Shown piece by piece: positions 8,108-19,284 of a stretch of 64,000 bases of DNA; the stretch's first letter is position 1, and every line of letters starts with the position of its first letter. Origin of the DNA: a virus. The notes under the pieces are model-generated. The model ran no database searches and was not told the origin of the DNA. It worked only from the letters and a program-made list of their open reading frames with translations. Where the stretch lies: positions 1 to 64,000 of the IMG/VR virus record IMGVR_UViG_3300035034_001463, one strand, 5' to 3'. Both the position numbers and the translations under genes were made by a program.

Positions 8108-11100
8108 ATGGCAGAATTTAATTTAGCACGAATAAGATTTAGGTGGCAAGGAGAATGGGAAGGATCAACTGTATATCGAAAAGATGATATAGTTTATTAC
8201 GGTGCACGAGTATATGTTGCACTTTCGGCGCATACTTCTGATGCTTTGATAGCTACAGATTTTTCTGCTAACAGATGGGAGTTACATTCTGACGGTATAG
8301 ACTGGAAAGGTAACTGGACTAATTCTACATTCTATAAAATAGATGATGTTGTAAAAGATAATGGTATTGTCTACAGAGCAATTACAGAACATACATCTGA
8401 CACAACATTAAATAATGATATTGGAAAATGGATAATCATTGCTCCAACATCAAATTGGACCAATAATTGGGTACAATCTACATTATATCGTGTTAATGAT
8501 GTTGTAAAATATAATGGAATTGTATACATTGCGAATACGGAACATACTAGCTCTATTTTAGCAGATGGTTTAGAAAACGATCAATCTAAATGGGATATTG
8601 TTACTCGAAGTGATTCTTGGAAAAACAATTGGCAAATTAATACTGATTACAAAGTAAACGATATTGCTAGGTACGGGGCAAATTTACATCGTTGTGTAAC
8701 TCGACACACTTCTGCCGGAACAACAACATTTGGATTAGAAACTGATGATGCTAATTGGGAAATTGTATTTAGGGGTATACGATATAGATCTACCTGGGCA
8801 GGTTCTACTCGATACATTATAAATGATATCGTAAAGTATTCAGATAGCCTTTATATCTGTACCGGTGGAAATGAAGATGTAACTTTTGAATATGGAAATT
8901 GGAACATATGGCTTCCGGGACTAGGATTTGAAGACATTTGGTTTTCTGACACAGAATATCAAATCGGTGATATAGTTTCTTACGGTGGATACACTTATAT
9001 TTCTCTACAAGTTAATACAGGGGAAGAACCCGGAACAGATCTACTAACTCAAGATTTGGGATTTTGGGAAGTAATTACAACTGCTTATGAATACAGTGGT
9101 GAATATGTTTCTACAAATTCTTACCGAGTAGGAGACTTAACAACACGTGGAGGATATCTTTACGTGGCATTAAGAGATCAAGAAGGTAACTTAAACGAAC
9201 AACCTGGCGAATCTCCTATATATTGGGAATTACTTTCAACAAGTCAAAATCATAGAAAAGAATGGTCAAGATATAATGAAGATGATAGTTCATCTAATGT
9301 TTATTTCCTTGGTGATGTTGTATTAGATGAATCAACTGCCTTTATATGTATTAAACAACATTCAGTAAACGAATTTGAATCAAGGCCAAAATATGATACT
9401 GATCCTTTAACTGGTGCAAATCAATATTGGACTATACTAGTAAAAGGTAACGAAGATGCAACATTAAATGAAGTTGGAGATCTTTTATCATACGGTTTTG
9501 ATGAAGATAGCACTAGTTCAATTGGTAACAAGCCTTTACCCATAGGAACAGTAGGCCAAGCGTTATCACCTTTAGATTCTAGTGAAATAGACTGGAAAAA
9601 TTTTGAAATTGTTAATAAAATTTATTATGTTGCACCTGGAGGAGTTGATTCTGAACAAAATGGTAAAGCTATCTCATCGGCGTTTAGAACAGTAAAATAC
9701 GCATGTGATTATATTTTAGCAGATGAAGCGGCGCGTGCACCGGCTACTATCTTTATAAAAACAGGAACTTATGAAGAAATATTACCAATAAGTATTCCTC
9801 AAGATGTAGCGTTAGTTGGTGACGAATTAAGATCAACTGTTATTAAACCTGCTGCCGGATATCAAGAATCAAATATGTTTTATGTTCGTAACGGATCAGG
9901 TATACTAAATATGAGTTTGAGAGGATTATCAGGTACGTTAGGTGAACCTAACGAAAATCTAACTAGAAGACCATCAGCTGGGGCATTTGTTTCTCTTGAT
10001 CCCGGAACAGGACCAGACGATGCAGATGTTCAAATTTTATTTAAATCTCCTTACATACAAAATGTTTCAACATTTGGAACCGGATGTGTTGGTCTTAAAG
10101 TAGATGGAAGTCTACACAATGATGGATATAGATCAGTTGTAGCAAACGACTTTACACAGATACTATCTGATGGAATTGGATTTTGGGCGGATAACCTAGG
10201 AAGATCTGAATTAGTATCGGTTTTTACATACTATTGTCATATTGGTTACTTAACTACAAATGGTGGATTTGTTCGTGCAACAAACGGTAATAACTCTTAT
10301 GGTACGTACGGATCTGTATCCGAGGGATTTAATGGTTTAGAAGAACCAATAACAGCAAACTTTAACAACCGTACAAAAGAAGCACAAATAGAGAGGATGT
10401 ATCTCTCTAAAACTTTAGAAATATTAAGTGTTGGATTTACTCACGCAGGACAAGATTACACTGATGCAACTATAGGCATAACCGGATCTGGTATCGGCGT
10501 TGATGCTGTATTTGATGAATTTAGAAGTGGTGGAATATCTGAAATTAGAGTAACTGAAGAAGACTCTAATAGAATAGGTGGAGCAAACTATACTAATTTC
10601 ATAAACGGAGCCCAGGGTGGATCAGGTACTACTTTAATCTTGTCGTCTGCAGATGATAACACAGCAGATAGATTAGAAGGACAAAGAGTTCTGTTAATAT
10701 CAGGAACAGGAATAGGACAATATGGATGGATACAAAATTACGATCCGCTAACTAATATAGCAATTATATACAGAGAATCTGATAACGAACCCGGATGGGA
10801 TCATATAAGCAATGGATGGAATATTGAATCTGCACTGGATGAAACTTCAAGGTATCAAATATTACCTAGAGTATCAATAGAGGCGCCAGCATCATCAGCA
10901 AATAATAGAACACTTCCTTCGTCAGGCAACTGGAAAGATGTTACAATTTCAAATGGTTCTGCAATTGCAGTAGGAGAAAGTGATTTATCAGCTTATACAA
11001 CAGACGGAATAACTTGGTCTAGTTCTACTATACCAGCTGGTGATTATAATTCATTAGACGGAGACGGAACTGATAATTTGTTAGCAGTTGGAAATTCCGG

Positions 11101-14100
11101 AATTGGTGCAATTTCAGATGATAACGGTTTAACTTGGTCAGCCGCTTCGCCAGCAGATTATTTCTTAAGTGACAGACTAATAGCAACAGCTTCGGTTTCT
11201 AGTCACGACATTCAATCTAGTACATTTAGTGTATTAACCGGAACCGAGTATACTTTTTCAGTTTACGCGAAACCAAATGGTTATAATTGGATAAGACTAG
11301 CAATAGGAAACCAAGGGTTTCCTTCAACACAGATAGCATTTTTTAATATAGTAACAGGAGCGGTTGGTACTACAGCGTTAGAACCATCAAGTAGTACATC
11401 TGTAGAGGATGTAGGAAATGGATGGTATAGACTATCGATAACAGCAACTTCAGATGCTACAGTATCTACTCAAGTAGTAAGTATTAATGTTTGTCAATCT
11501 GACAATCAAACTAGCTTTTTAGGAGACGGAACTTCTGGAATATTTGTTAGAGGAGCAATATTCGAAGCATCTAATTCTGTATCACCTTATCCTTTATCTT
11601 TTAATTTGTTTGATTACTCAGAAAATTTTGAGACATCAAAATGGATAGCAGGAGTTTCTCTTGCTAATTTCTTTTCAATATCTAGTAATGAGTTGTTAGC
11701 ACCGGATAACACGTTAACCGGAACCAAATTTGAAGCTACCCCTGTCACTGCTAATGGTTTATTTTTAAGAAGCATTACATTATTACCAGCTAATGATTAT
11801 TTCATTAGCATTTATGTTTATGTTCCTTCTCAATCCGGAATTAATAATTGGGCTATTGTTTGTGATGCACAAGATACATCTGATTATGCAATCGGGGAAA
11901 CAAAAACAATATTTAATAAATGGATAAGATATGAAATCCCATTAACATATACCGGAACTAGAACATTTTTAGATTTTAATTTTAGATTTAATAGTGGAGC
12001 TCCATCAGTAGGACAATATTTTTATGTTTGGGGAGCTCAAATAGAAAAATCTTCAACTCTTGGATTATATCAAAAAACAGAAGGTTCTATTTCTTCGGTA
12101 TTAACAGAAAATCAAGCAGTTGATTTTACGACCGGTTGGACAGAAACTGGATTAACTATCACATCAGATCAAGAAAATTTTTCAGATGGTGTAATCAATA
12201 TACAAAGTATTGCTTATGGATCAGATAGATACATCGCCGTAGGCGACGGTAATACATCGTTGTTAACACAAGACGGAACTACGTATTCCTTTAGAGATTT
12301 GCCAGTTTCTTCAAGTCCGGGTGTTTGGAAATCTATAGCATACGGAAAAGGAATTTTCGTAGCAATTGCGCAAGACTCGGATGAAGCAGCATATTCAACA
12401 GATTTTGGCGCTACATGGACGTCAAGTACATTACCAGAAACAACATCATGGGAATCAATCACATACGGTAAGGGAACGTTTGCGGCAGTTTCGTCTGGTT
12501 CAAATACTGTTGCATATTCAGATGATGGTATTACTTGGAATTCTGGAAAATTAACTGTTCCTCCTATTACATACAGCGGAGTATCTAGCACGTCACAGAG
12601 TCCAAGTCTTGGAAGTTTTGCAACGTTTGATGTAATCAAACAAAACAATCGTTATATTGTTACACTAGTTGATGGCGGTGATGATTATGCAGATGATGAT
12701 ATTGTTATAATAGCAGGATCTAATGTTGGTGGTACAACACCTGCAAATGATATAACTCTAACAGTTACAGGTGTAAGTGATTCGTCAGCAGGACCAATAA
12801 CAGATTTTACATATACAGGAACTCCGCTTGAAATTGTAGCAGAATGGAGTTCAATATCTTATGATAAAAACGGTGCATTTTATGCTACGGCAAATCAATA
12901 TAATGCAACCGATACTGTTCTTGCTTGTAAAAGTTGGGATGCTAGATCTTGGATTACAGAAGTCTTATCCACTAACACTTCAACGAGAGCAGTAGCAGGT
13001 GGTAGATTAAATGGTACAAATCAATTTGTAACTGTTTCAGATTCTAGTTCAAATATATCACATACTGTCTTTGTTGGAGCAAAGGCATTTGCAACAACCT
13101 ATCCAGGATCTGGACAAATAGGTGAATTTGAATTACATGATGTAGGAGGTGGATATACTACAGAACCAACTATAACTATAGTTGACAATACATCTACTTC
13201 TGATGTTACATTTGATGTAAGATTAAATAATGGAGTTCTAGCACAACCTGTCTTTAAAAACAGAGGATCTTCTTATACTAATGCAACTGGAACAATAACA
13301 AGTGGAGACGGGTTTGCTGACATTTACCAAACCGGTACACTAGTTTTTCTAAAGAATTTGTCAAGATTGCCTAATCCAGGTGATAGTTTTCAAATAAGTG
13401 GTATTAATGATCGTTCATATTTTATTGTTAGAGTAGAATCTAGCTCTGGTTCTCAACCAACTATTGATGCTAGTATCAGTATATCTCCGGGTATAGGATT
13501 ACAAGAATCACCAATTAATAACGAAGATGTAACTATAAGACAGGAATATAGTCAAATAAGATTAACCGGACATGACTTCCTAGATATCGGAACCGGAAAC
13601 TTAATTAATACTGATTACCCTGATCTTTATATATTCGGAGAAACTACTTTAAATGAAAGACAGCAATTTAATGAGGTAATTGAATATAATACAGGAAGAG
13701 TGTTCTATACTTCAACAGACCAAGACGGTAACTTCCGTGTAGGAGAACTTTTCCAAGTTGAACAATCAACTGGTATTATCACTATTAGTGCAGACTTCTT
13801 TGATCTTAGTGGATTAAATGAAATTAGATTAGGTGGAGTAGTAGTTGGTGGTTCTTCAACAGTAATACGAGAATTTTCAACAGATCCAACCTTTGGTGCC
13901 GATAGCAACAATATTGTACCAACTCAAAAAGCAATTGCTGCTTATCTACTATCGAGAATATCAGGCGGTGGATCAACAGTTAGAGTAAGTAGACTTAATG
14001 CAGGAGCAATATCAGCATACGAAGATGAAATAGTTTCATCTGGTAATAATATCATTTTCAATGTAGATAATACTAACATACAATCAATGAAAGGTGATAT

Positions 14101-14146
14101 AACTGCTCGATATTACTTCTTAAGAAAGAATGGAAGAAATTTCTAA
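8108..14146 (+). CDS. Giant tail protein with W/Y repeats, beta-helix and nested insert
   Basis: A 2012-aa protein. Residues 1-400 hold about eight copies of a 45-55-residue repeat of the form W-x-G-x-W...T-x-Y...D-I-V-x-Y-G-x-x-Y...H-T-S, resembling CBM5/12-type carbohydrate-binding modules. A beta-helix follows from about residue 507 (YYVAPGGVDSEQNGKA). At about residues 928-1657 a block absent from the paralogue at 14184 is inserted. It contains BNR/sialidase-like repeats (DGITWSSS, DNGLTWSA, DFGATWTSS, DDGITWNSG), which are split by two jelly-roll carbohydrate-binding-like domains (YTFSVYAKPNGYNW ... NGWYRLSITATS, and DYFISIYVYV ... FYVWGAQIEKSS). The C-terminus matches the paralogue (FYTSTDQDGNFRVGELF). 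Probably a receptor- or glycan-binding tail fibre. Confidence 0.75.
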   Translation: MAEFNLARIRFRWQGEWEGSTVYRKDDIVYYGARVYVALSAHTSDALIATDFSANRWELHSDGIDWKGNWTNSTFYKIDDVVKDNGIVYRAITEHTSDTTLNNDIGKWIIIAPTSNWTNNWVQSTLYRVNDVVKYNGIVYIANTEHTSSILADGLENDQSKWDIVTRSDSWKNNWQINTDYKVNDIARYGANLHRCVTRHTSAGTTTFGLETDDANWEIVFRGIRYRSTWAGSTRYIINDIVKYSDSLYICTGGNEDVTFEYGNWNIWLPGLGFEDIWFSDTEYQIGDIVSYGGYTYISLQVNTGEEPGTDLLTQDLGFWEVITTAYEYSGEYVSTNSYRVGDLTTRGGYLYVALRDQEGNLNEQPGESPIYWELLSTSQNHRKEWSRYNEDDSSSNVYFLGDVVLDESTAFICIKQHSVNEFESRPKYDTDPLTGANQYWTILVKGNEDATLNEVGDLLSYGFDEDSTSSIGNKPLPIGTVGQALSPLDSSEIDWKNFEIVNKIYYVAPGGVDSEQNGKAISSAFRTVKYACDYILADEAARAPATIFIKTGTYEEILPISIPQDVALVGDELRSTVIKPAAGYQESNMFYVRNGSGILNMSLRGLSGTLGEPNENLTRRPSAGAFVSLDPGTGPDDADVQILFKSPYIQNVSTFGTGCVGLKVDGSLHNDGYRSVVANDFTQILSDGIGFWADNLGRSELVSVFTYYCHIGYLTTNGGFVRATNGNNSYGTYGSVSEGFNGLEEPITANFNNRTKEAQIERMYLSKTLEILSVGFTHAGQDYTDATIGITGSGIGVDAVFDEFRSGGISEIRVTEEDSNRIGGANYTNFINGAQGGSGTTLILSSADDNTADRLEGQRVLLISGTGIGQYGWIQNYDPLTNIAIIYRESDNEPGWDHISNGWNIESALDETSRYQILPRVSIEAPASSANNRTLPSSGNWKDVTISNGSAIAVGESDLSAYTTDGITWSSSTIPAGDYNSLDGDGTDNLLAVGNSGIGAISDDNGLTWSAASPADYFLSDRLIATASVSSHDIQSSTFSVLTGTEYTFSVYAKPNGYNWIRLAIGNQGFPSTQIAFFNIVTGAVGTTALEPSSSTSVEDVGNGWYRLSITATSDATVSTQVVSINVCQSDNQTSFLGDGTSGIFVRGAIFEASNSVSPYPLSFNLFDYSENFETSKWIAGVSLANFFSISSNELLAPDNTLTGTKFEATPVTANGLFLRSITLLPANDYFISIYVYVPSQSGINNWAIVCDAQDTSDYAIGETKTIFNKWIRYEIPLTYTGTRTFLDFNFRFNSGAPSVGQYFYVWGAQIEKSSTLGLYQKTEGSISSVLTENQAVDFTTGWTETGLTITSDQENFSDGVINIQSIAYGSDRYIAVGDGNTSLLTQDGTTYSFRDLPVSSSPGVWKSIAYGKGIFVAIAQDSDEAAYSTDFGATWTSSTLPETTSWESITYGKGTFAAVSSGSNTVAYSDDGITWNSGKLTVPPITYSGVSSTSQSPSLGSFATFDVIKQNNRYIVTLVDGGDDYADDDIVIIAGSNVGGTTPANDITLTVTGVSDSSAGPITDFTYTGTPLEIVAEWSSISYDKNGAFYATANQYNATDTVLACKSWDARSWITEVLSTNTSTRAVAGGRLNGTNQFVTVSDSSSNISHTVFVGAKAFATTYPGSGQIGEFELHDVGGGYTTEPTITIVDNTSTSDVTFDVRLNNGVLAQPVFKNRGSSYTNATGTITSGDGFADIYQTGTLVFLKNLSRLPNPGDSFQISGINDRSYFIVRVESSSGSQPTIDASISISPGIGLQESPINNEDVTIRQEYSQIRLTGHDFLDIGTGNLINTDYPDLYIFGETTLNERQQFNEVIEYNTGRVFYTSTDQDGNFRVGELFQVEQSTGIITISADFFDLSGLNEIRLGGVVVGGSSTVIREFSTDPTFGADSNNIVPTQKAIAAYLLSRISGGGSTVRVSRLNAGAISAYEDEIVSSGNNIIFNVDNTNIQSMKGDITARYYFLRKNGRNF

Positions 14147-14156
14147 AAATGATTAA

Positions 14157-14164
14157 TATAAATA
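14157..14164 (+). promoter_or_regulatory. T4-type late promoter TATAAATA
   Basis: Perfect octamer 19 nt before the ATG at 14184, with a CAGGAG ribosome binding site in the leader. It drives the second W/Y-repeat giant tail gene. Confidence 0.75.
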
Positions 14165-14183
14165 TAGTACGCAGGAGATTTTA

Positions 14184-17100
14184 ATGGCAGAATTTAAATT
14201 AGGTAGAATTAGGTTTATATGGAAAAGTAACTGGTCTACCTCTACATCTTATTTGAAGGATGATATAATAAGATACGGTGGAACAACTTACATCTGTTTA
14301 GTTGGACATACATCATCTCCTGATTTTTACACAGACTTGAATGATAGTACTGCAAAATGGCAGACACTAAATTCGGGTGTAGAATGGAAAGATACTTGGG
14401 AAGTAGATACTTTTTATAAAGTAAATGATATAGTCAAGTATGGTGGATATTTGTATATCGCAAATACCGGACATACCTCTGCAGCGACCACAGCTCTTGG
14501 ATTAGAAGATGATCAAGCTAGTTGGGATCTGTTTGCAGAAGGATTTGATTATACTGGAAATTGGCAAGTATCAACAAGATATCGCGTAAATGATTTAGTA
14601 AAATACGGAGCGAGAATATATCTCGTTAATACCGCACATACTTCTGCAGCGACCACAACTCTTGGACTTGAACAGGATCAAGGTAATTGGACATTATTTT
14701 CAGAAAGTATTGATTGGAAAAATAACTGGTCAGTCTCTACAAGATATGTATACGGTGATGTTGTAAAATATGGAGGTCAACTTTATTTCTGTAACACCGG
14801 TCATACCTCTGCAGGTACATTAGCACTTGGATTAGAAAACGACCAAGGTAATTGGGATTCTTTTCATGCTGGTATAGAATACAAAGGCAACTGGGCGGGT
14901 GTAACTAGATATAAGATAAATGATGTTGCTAAAGATGGTGGAACTCTTTATATTTGTACCACGCATCATACATCAAGTAACGTGTCAACAATACAAACAG
15001 ATCAAGCAAATTGGTCGGTATTTGTACCAGGTCTTGAATTTGAAGATAGCTGGGATGTAGGTACATTTTACCAAATTGGTGACCTTGTAACATATGGTGG
15101 ATATACTTACCTAGCAAAAACTAACAATAACGGAAAAGTACCAACAACAAATACTTCAGATTGGGAAGTGTTTATAACTGGATTTAATTTCCGCGGTGAT
15201 TATGGAGATGATTCATCTAACCAAGATTACTTACCGGGTGATATAGTTAGAGTAGGTGGGTGGACATATCTTTGCATACTTTCAAGTAACGGAAATCGTC
15301 CGCCAAACCAGACATACTGGGAAAAATTAAATGAGGGATTTTATTGGAAAGGTGCATGGACAGATGCAACTTTTTATGATAAAGGTGATGTAGTAAGTTA
15401 CAACGAAAACTCTTATGTTTCTATTTTAGAACACACATCTGATGAAACTACTGCTCTTAATCGACCTGATCAAATAAATGCAGGAACAAACTGGAATTTG
15501 ATGGCAGGTGGAGCAGAATCAAATGTATTAAACACAACGGGTGATCTTCTTTATTATAGCGCAGCTGGCCCTGCTAGATTACCAATTGGTTCACCAGGAC
15601 AGGTATTAGTAGTTAACTCTACCTCTACTGCTCCGGTCTGGACTTATTTTGGACAAACTAGTTTTACTTATTATGTTGAATCAGTTAATGGTAGAAACGA
15701 AAAAGCCCCAAATTACGGCGTTACAATTGATCGTCCGTGGAAATCGGTTCGTTACGGATTAGAACAAATTGAACAAGGTGCAGAGTATTTTAATGCACGA
15801 AATTTAATTGAAAAGAATCGTTCGTTTATACAAGCAGAAATAGTTGAATGGGTAGATTATCAAATTGCTAATGATATTGCTCCTTTTACTGGTGCATTTA
15901 CTTACGATAAAAGTATCTGTCGTAGAGATATGGGATTAATAGTCGATGCAATAGTATACGACTTAGGACACGGCGGAAATCAACGATCAAGACTTGCTGC
16001 ACTTGCTTATTACCCTGGTGATAGTTCTGGTTCATACATAACAGGACAAGAAGCAGAAACTGTTGCAGCAATTGAATACGGTATTGAAGTTATAACGGCT
16101 GTATTAAGAAATGAAGCACCTGCTGCAAATTATCAAACTTTAAATGCAGTTGGGTCTCCGATCACACAAGTAATAGATACTACATTTACAGAAGAATCAA
16201 CCGCTCTCTCAGTTAGTACTTCACTTATTGGAATAGTAACCGACGCAATCAATAATGGAAATACAGATAACATTCCAGCTCTTGTTTTTGCAAGCAAAAC
16301 ACTATTTGTAAAGACTGGTGAGTTTGTAGAAGTATTACCAATGATAATACCAGAATATACAGCAGTAGTTGGTGACGGACTAAGATCAACAAGAATAGTA
16401 GCAGGCGGTAGTTTTGTTGATCCAAACGATGTACCAGAGACACTCAACGCAATAACTAGGTTAAGAGATATAATATCGGATATCATACAGAACAGTGCGG
16501 TTTCTGCAACAACCGGAAATAATGAAACACAGATTACAACGAGACCAGCTGGTTCGGTATCTGCTGCTTCGGATGCCGAAAACTTAGTACAGCAAATTTA
16601 TGATTATATAGATTATAGAATAAACGGAGTGTCGGGAGATTCATCTATCCCGGCAACAGGAGGATCAAATACTCCTGAAAGTTCAACTGGATATACATAC
16701 GCAACTGAAACACTTGAAGCTAATAGAGATTTTATTGTAGCTGAAATTACAGCCTATATTGCAGATACATATCCTGCATTTTCATATGATATTCTTTCAT
16801 GTGAAAGAGATATAAATCGTTATATAGATGCAATTAAATACGACTTAATTTATACCGGAAATTATAAGAGTTTGTTATTTGCAAGGTATTATGCTAATTC
16901 AGTACAGGGTTCATTAACAGAAGATATGTTCTATCTTAGAAATGCAACTGGCTTAAGAAACCTTACAGTAAGAGGATTATTTGGTACACTTGGTGCTGCA
17001 AACATAAATGGAACAAAGCGACCATCAGCAGGAGCATATGCATCTCTTGATCCAGGTTGGGGACCACCCGACGAAGATGTATGGATTAGAACAAGATCTC

Positions 17101-19271
17101 CATATGTTCAAAACGTTACTACTTTTGGAACCGGGTGTGTTGGTCTTAAAGTAGATGGAAATTTACACAATGGCGGAAATGATTCTATTGTAGCAAACGA
17201 CTTTACACAGATATTATCTGATGGAATTGGAGTTTGGTGTACAAATCTAGCAAGAACTGAAATTGTTTCAGTCTTTACTTATTACTGTCATATTGGATAT
17301 CTATCCGAAGAAGGTGGAAAGATTCGTGCAACAAACGGGAATAACTCATACGGTTCTTTTGGTTCGGTTGCAGAAGGGGTTGATTCAACCGAAACAGCAA
17401 TAACTGGTAAAATTGATAATAGAACTAGAAACGCAGCGGTAACAAATGTTGTAACGGATAATGATCAAATTATACATTTAGAATATGTAAACGCTGGACA
17501 AAATTATACTAATTCTGAGTCTGCAATTTTAACACTTGATACTGCCGCATTGGCAATTGACGCTTTAAGGGTCGAAGGAACTTACCGAGGAGTAGTTGGT
17601 ACTTCTAATGGATCAGGAACAGGACAAGAATTTGATATTACTGTAAATGATGTTGGGTTTCCTCAAAGTGTTGTAGTTGTTAAAGGTGGCGAAGGACATG
17701 TACCTGGAGATACTATTACAATATCAGATTCTGATTTAGGAAGTGGCGGAGCAGCTAACGTAACATTTGATGTTGATACAATTGGTTCTGCTACTAGATT
17801 TACTATTACAGGTGAAGGATTTGGAGCAGTAGTTGATGCAGCTCAAATAAGAGACGGTGGAGTATATCAAGTAAGATTGTTAAATCCAGATGACTCAGCT
17901 GAGAATGTATTTGGCGGCGCAGGATACGTTACTGGAACAGGGCAATCTCAGGGAGGAACTTCAACACAGATTACTATTTCTGCTACAGATCCAAGAGCAT
18001 CCGCTGTTTATGTTGGTATGGCAATATGGATAATAGGTGGTACAGGAACCGGACAATATGCTTATATTGACACTTACAATTCAGCAACAAAAATTGCAAC
18101 GGTTAAGAAACCAAGTGATGACACAGCTGGATGGGAACACGTTAATTCTTCAGCAATTGAATCTGCACTTGATGCAACAACTGAATACATTATTGAACCA
18201 AGACTTTCTTTTGAAGCACCTGCTTCATCGGGAATAACAACAATTGGTAGAGCAAAAGTTACAGACAATCAAATAACAGAAATAAGAATTATTGAACCTG
18301 GAACAGGGTATGATCCAAATAATCCTCCAAGGATGGAAATAATAGATCCAAACGAAACAGCGCCTATACCGTATGAAGTAAGAGTAAGCAACGGTGTTCT
18401 TGGACAACCAACATGGATTGATAGAGGAACACAATATCTTACATCAGAAATTTCTATATTAGGTGACGGATTTGCAGATTTTTATCAAACAGGAACCAAT
18501 GTATTTGTGAGAGATCTTTCTAATATTCCTGCAGCAGGATCAAATATTGAGTTTGATGATATACCCGGAAATTATTATAAGGTAGTTAATGTAAGAGAAT
18601 TATCTGGTACAGGACCATATAGTGCCACTATACAGATTAGTCCGGGTATTGAAATACAAGAAGCATCAGAACATCTTGATGATGTCACGCTTCGTATAAG
18701 GTACAGTCAGGTTCGATTAACCGGACACGACTTCCTAGATATTGGAACAGGAAATACACTTGATACGAATTATCCCGGAATACCGGTTAACACACTAGAC
18801 CCAGAAAAAGAAACAAATGATTTCTTGGGAGGAAGAGTGTTCTATACTTCGACCGACCAAGACGGTAATTTCCGAGTTGGTGGATTGTTTAACATTGAAC
18901 AATCAACTGGTATTGCAACATTGAATGTTGAAGCATTTAATATTTCTGGATTAAATGAACTACAGCTTGGTGAAATTGAAATTGGTGGATCAGGAACGGT
19001 TATTACTGAATTCTCAACTGATGGATCTTTTACTGCTAATTCGGATAATATTGTACCAACACAGAAAGCAATCAAAACATACATCACTTCTCAAATTGGT
19101 AGTGGTGCGGCAACACTTAATGTTAACAGTATAACGGCAGGACAGGTTAAAATTTCAACTAATGTCATTGAATTAACTTCTGGTTCTACGTTAACGATAA
19201 ATAGTAATGTTGATTTTAGAGGTTCAGTATCTGGTGCACCACTTGCATTGGGATACTTTTTAACCTCGTAA
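14184..19271 (+). CDS. Giant tail protein with W/Y repeats and beta-helix
   Basis: A 1695-aa paralogue of the 8108-14146 product. The N-terminal 430 residues carry the same W...Y...DIVKYGG..Y...HTS repeats, several nearly identical to each other (GHTSAATTALGLEDDQ and AHTSAATTTLGLEQDQ). The beta-helix entry (TYYVESVNGRNEKAPNYG, about residue 492) is interrupted by a helical module with a C-R-D-[MI]-x-x-x-[VI]-D-A-I-x-Y-D-L pattern. This module occurs twice, near residues 530-640 and 845-915. The remainder (PSAGAYASLDPGWGPP, then NDFTQILSDGIGVW, then FYTSTDQDGNFRVGGLF) matches the paralogue, but the BNR/CBM block is missing. Probably a tail fibre or baseplate-associated fibre. Confidence 0.75.
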   Translation: MAEFKLGRIRFIWKSNWSTSTSYLKDDIIRYGGTTYICLVGHTSSPDFYTDLNDSTAKWQTLNSGVEWKDTWEVDTFYKVNDIVKYGGYLYIANTGHTSAATTALGLEDDQASWDLFAEGFDYTGNWQVSTRYRVNDLVKYGARIYLVNTAHTSAATTTLGLEQDQGNWTLFSESIDWKNNWSVSTRYVYGDVVKYGGQLYFCNTGHTSAGTLALGLENDQGNWDSFHAGIEYKGNWAGVTRYKINDVAKDGGTLYICTTHHTSSNVSTIQTDQANWSVFVPGLEFEDSWDVGTFYQIGDLVTYGGYTYLAKTNNNGKVPTTNTSDWEVFITGFNFRGDYGDDSSNQDYLPGDIVRVGGWTYLCILSSNGNRPPNQTYWEKLNEGFYWKGAWTDATFYDKGDVVSYNENSYVSILEHTSDETTALNRPDQINAGTNWNLMAGGAESNVLNTTGDLLYYSAAGPARLPIGSPGQVLVVNSTSTAPVWTYFGQTSFTYYVESVNGRNEKAPNYGVTIDRPWKSVRYGLEQIEQGAEYFNARNLIEKNRSFIQAEIVEWVDYQIANDIAPFTGAFTYDKSICRRDMGLIVDAIVYDLGHGGNQRSRLAALAYYPGDSSGSYITGQEAETVAAIEYGIEVITAVLRNEAPAANYQTLNAVGSPITQVIDTTFTEESTALSVSTSLIGIVTDAINNGNTDNIPALVFASKTLFVKTGEFVEVLPMIIPEYTAVVGDGLRSTRIVAGGSFVDPNDVPETLNAITRLRDIISDIIQNSAVSATTGNNETQITTRPAGSVSAASDAENLVQQIYDYIDYRINGVSGDSSIPATGGSNTPESSTGYTYATETLEANRDFIVAEITAYIADTYPAFSYDILSCERDINRYIDAIKYDLIYTGNYKSLLFARYYANSVQGSLTEDMFYLRNATGLRNLTVRGLFGTLGAANINGTKRPSAGAYASLDPGWGPPDEDVWIRTRSPYVQNVTTFGTGCVGLKVDGNLHNGGNDSIVANDFTQILSDGIGVWCTNLARTEIVSVFTYYCHIGYLSEEGGKIRATNGNNSYGSFGSVAEGVDSTETAITGKIDNRTRNAAVTNVVTDNDQIIHLEYVNAGQNYTNSESAILTLDTAALAIDALRVEGTYRGVVGTSNGSGTGQEFDITVNDVGFPQSVVVVKGGEGHVPGDTITISDSDLGSGGAANVTFDVDTIGSATRFTITGEGFGAVVDAAQIRDGGVYQVRLLNPDDSAENVFGGAGYVTGTGQSQGGTSTQITISATDPRASAVYVGMAIWIIGGTGTGQYAYIDTYNSATKIATVKKPSDDTAGWEHVNSSAIESALDATTEYIIEPRLSFEAPASSGITTIGRAKVTDNQITEIRIIEPGTGYDPNNPPRMEIIDPNETAPIPYEVRVSNGVLGQPTWIDRGTQYLTSEISILGDGFADFYQTGTNVFVRDLSNIPAAGSNIEFDDIPGNYYKVVNVRELSGTGPYSATIQISPGIEIQEASEHLDDVTLRIRYSQVRLTGHDFLDIGTGNTLDTNYPGIPVNTLDPEKETNDFLGGRVFYTSTDQDGNFRVGGLFNIEQSTGIATLNVEAFNISGLNELQLGEIEIGGSGTVITEFSTDGSFTANSDNIVPTQKAIKTYITSQIGSGAATLNVNSITAGQVKISTNVIELTSGSTLTINSNVDFRGSVSGAPLALGYFLTS

Positions 19272-19284
19272 AGGAGAGAATTTA

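Noticed and set aside
12214-12648. 144-codon minus-strand ORF inside the giant tail gene
   Set aside because: Shadow of the plus-strand coding frame; no promoter, ribosome binding site or coherent protein features. Similar antisense frames elsewhere were dropped for the same reason.
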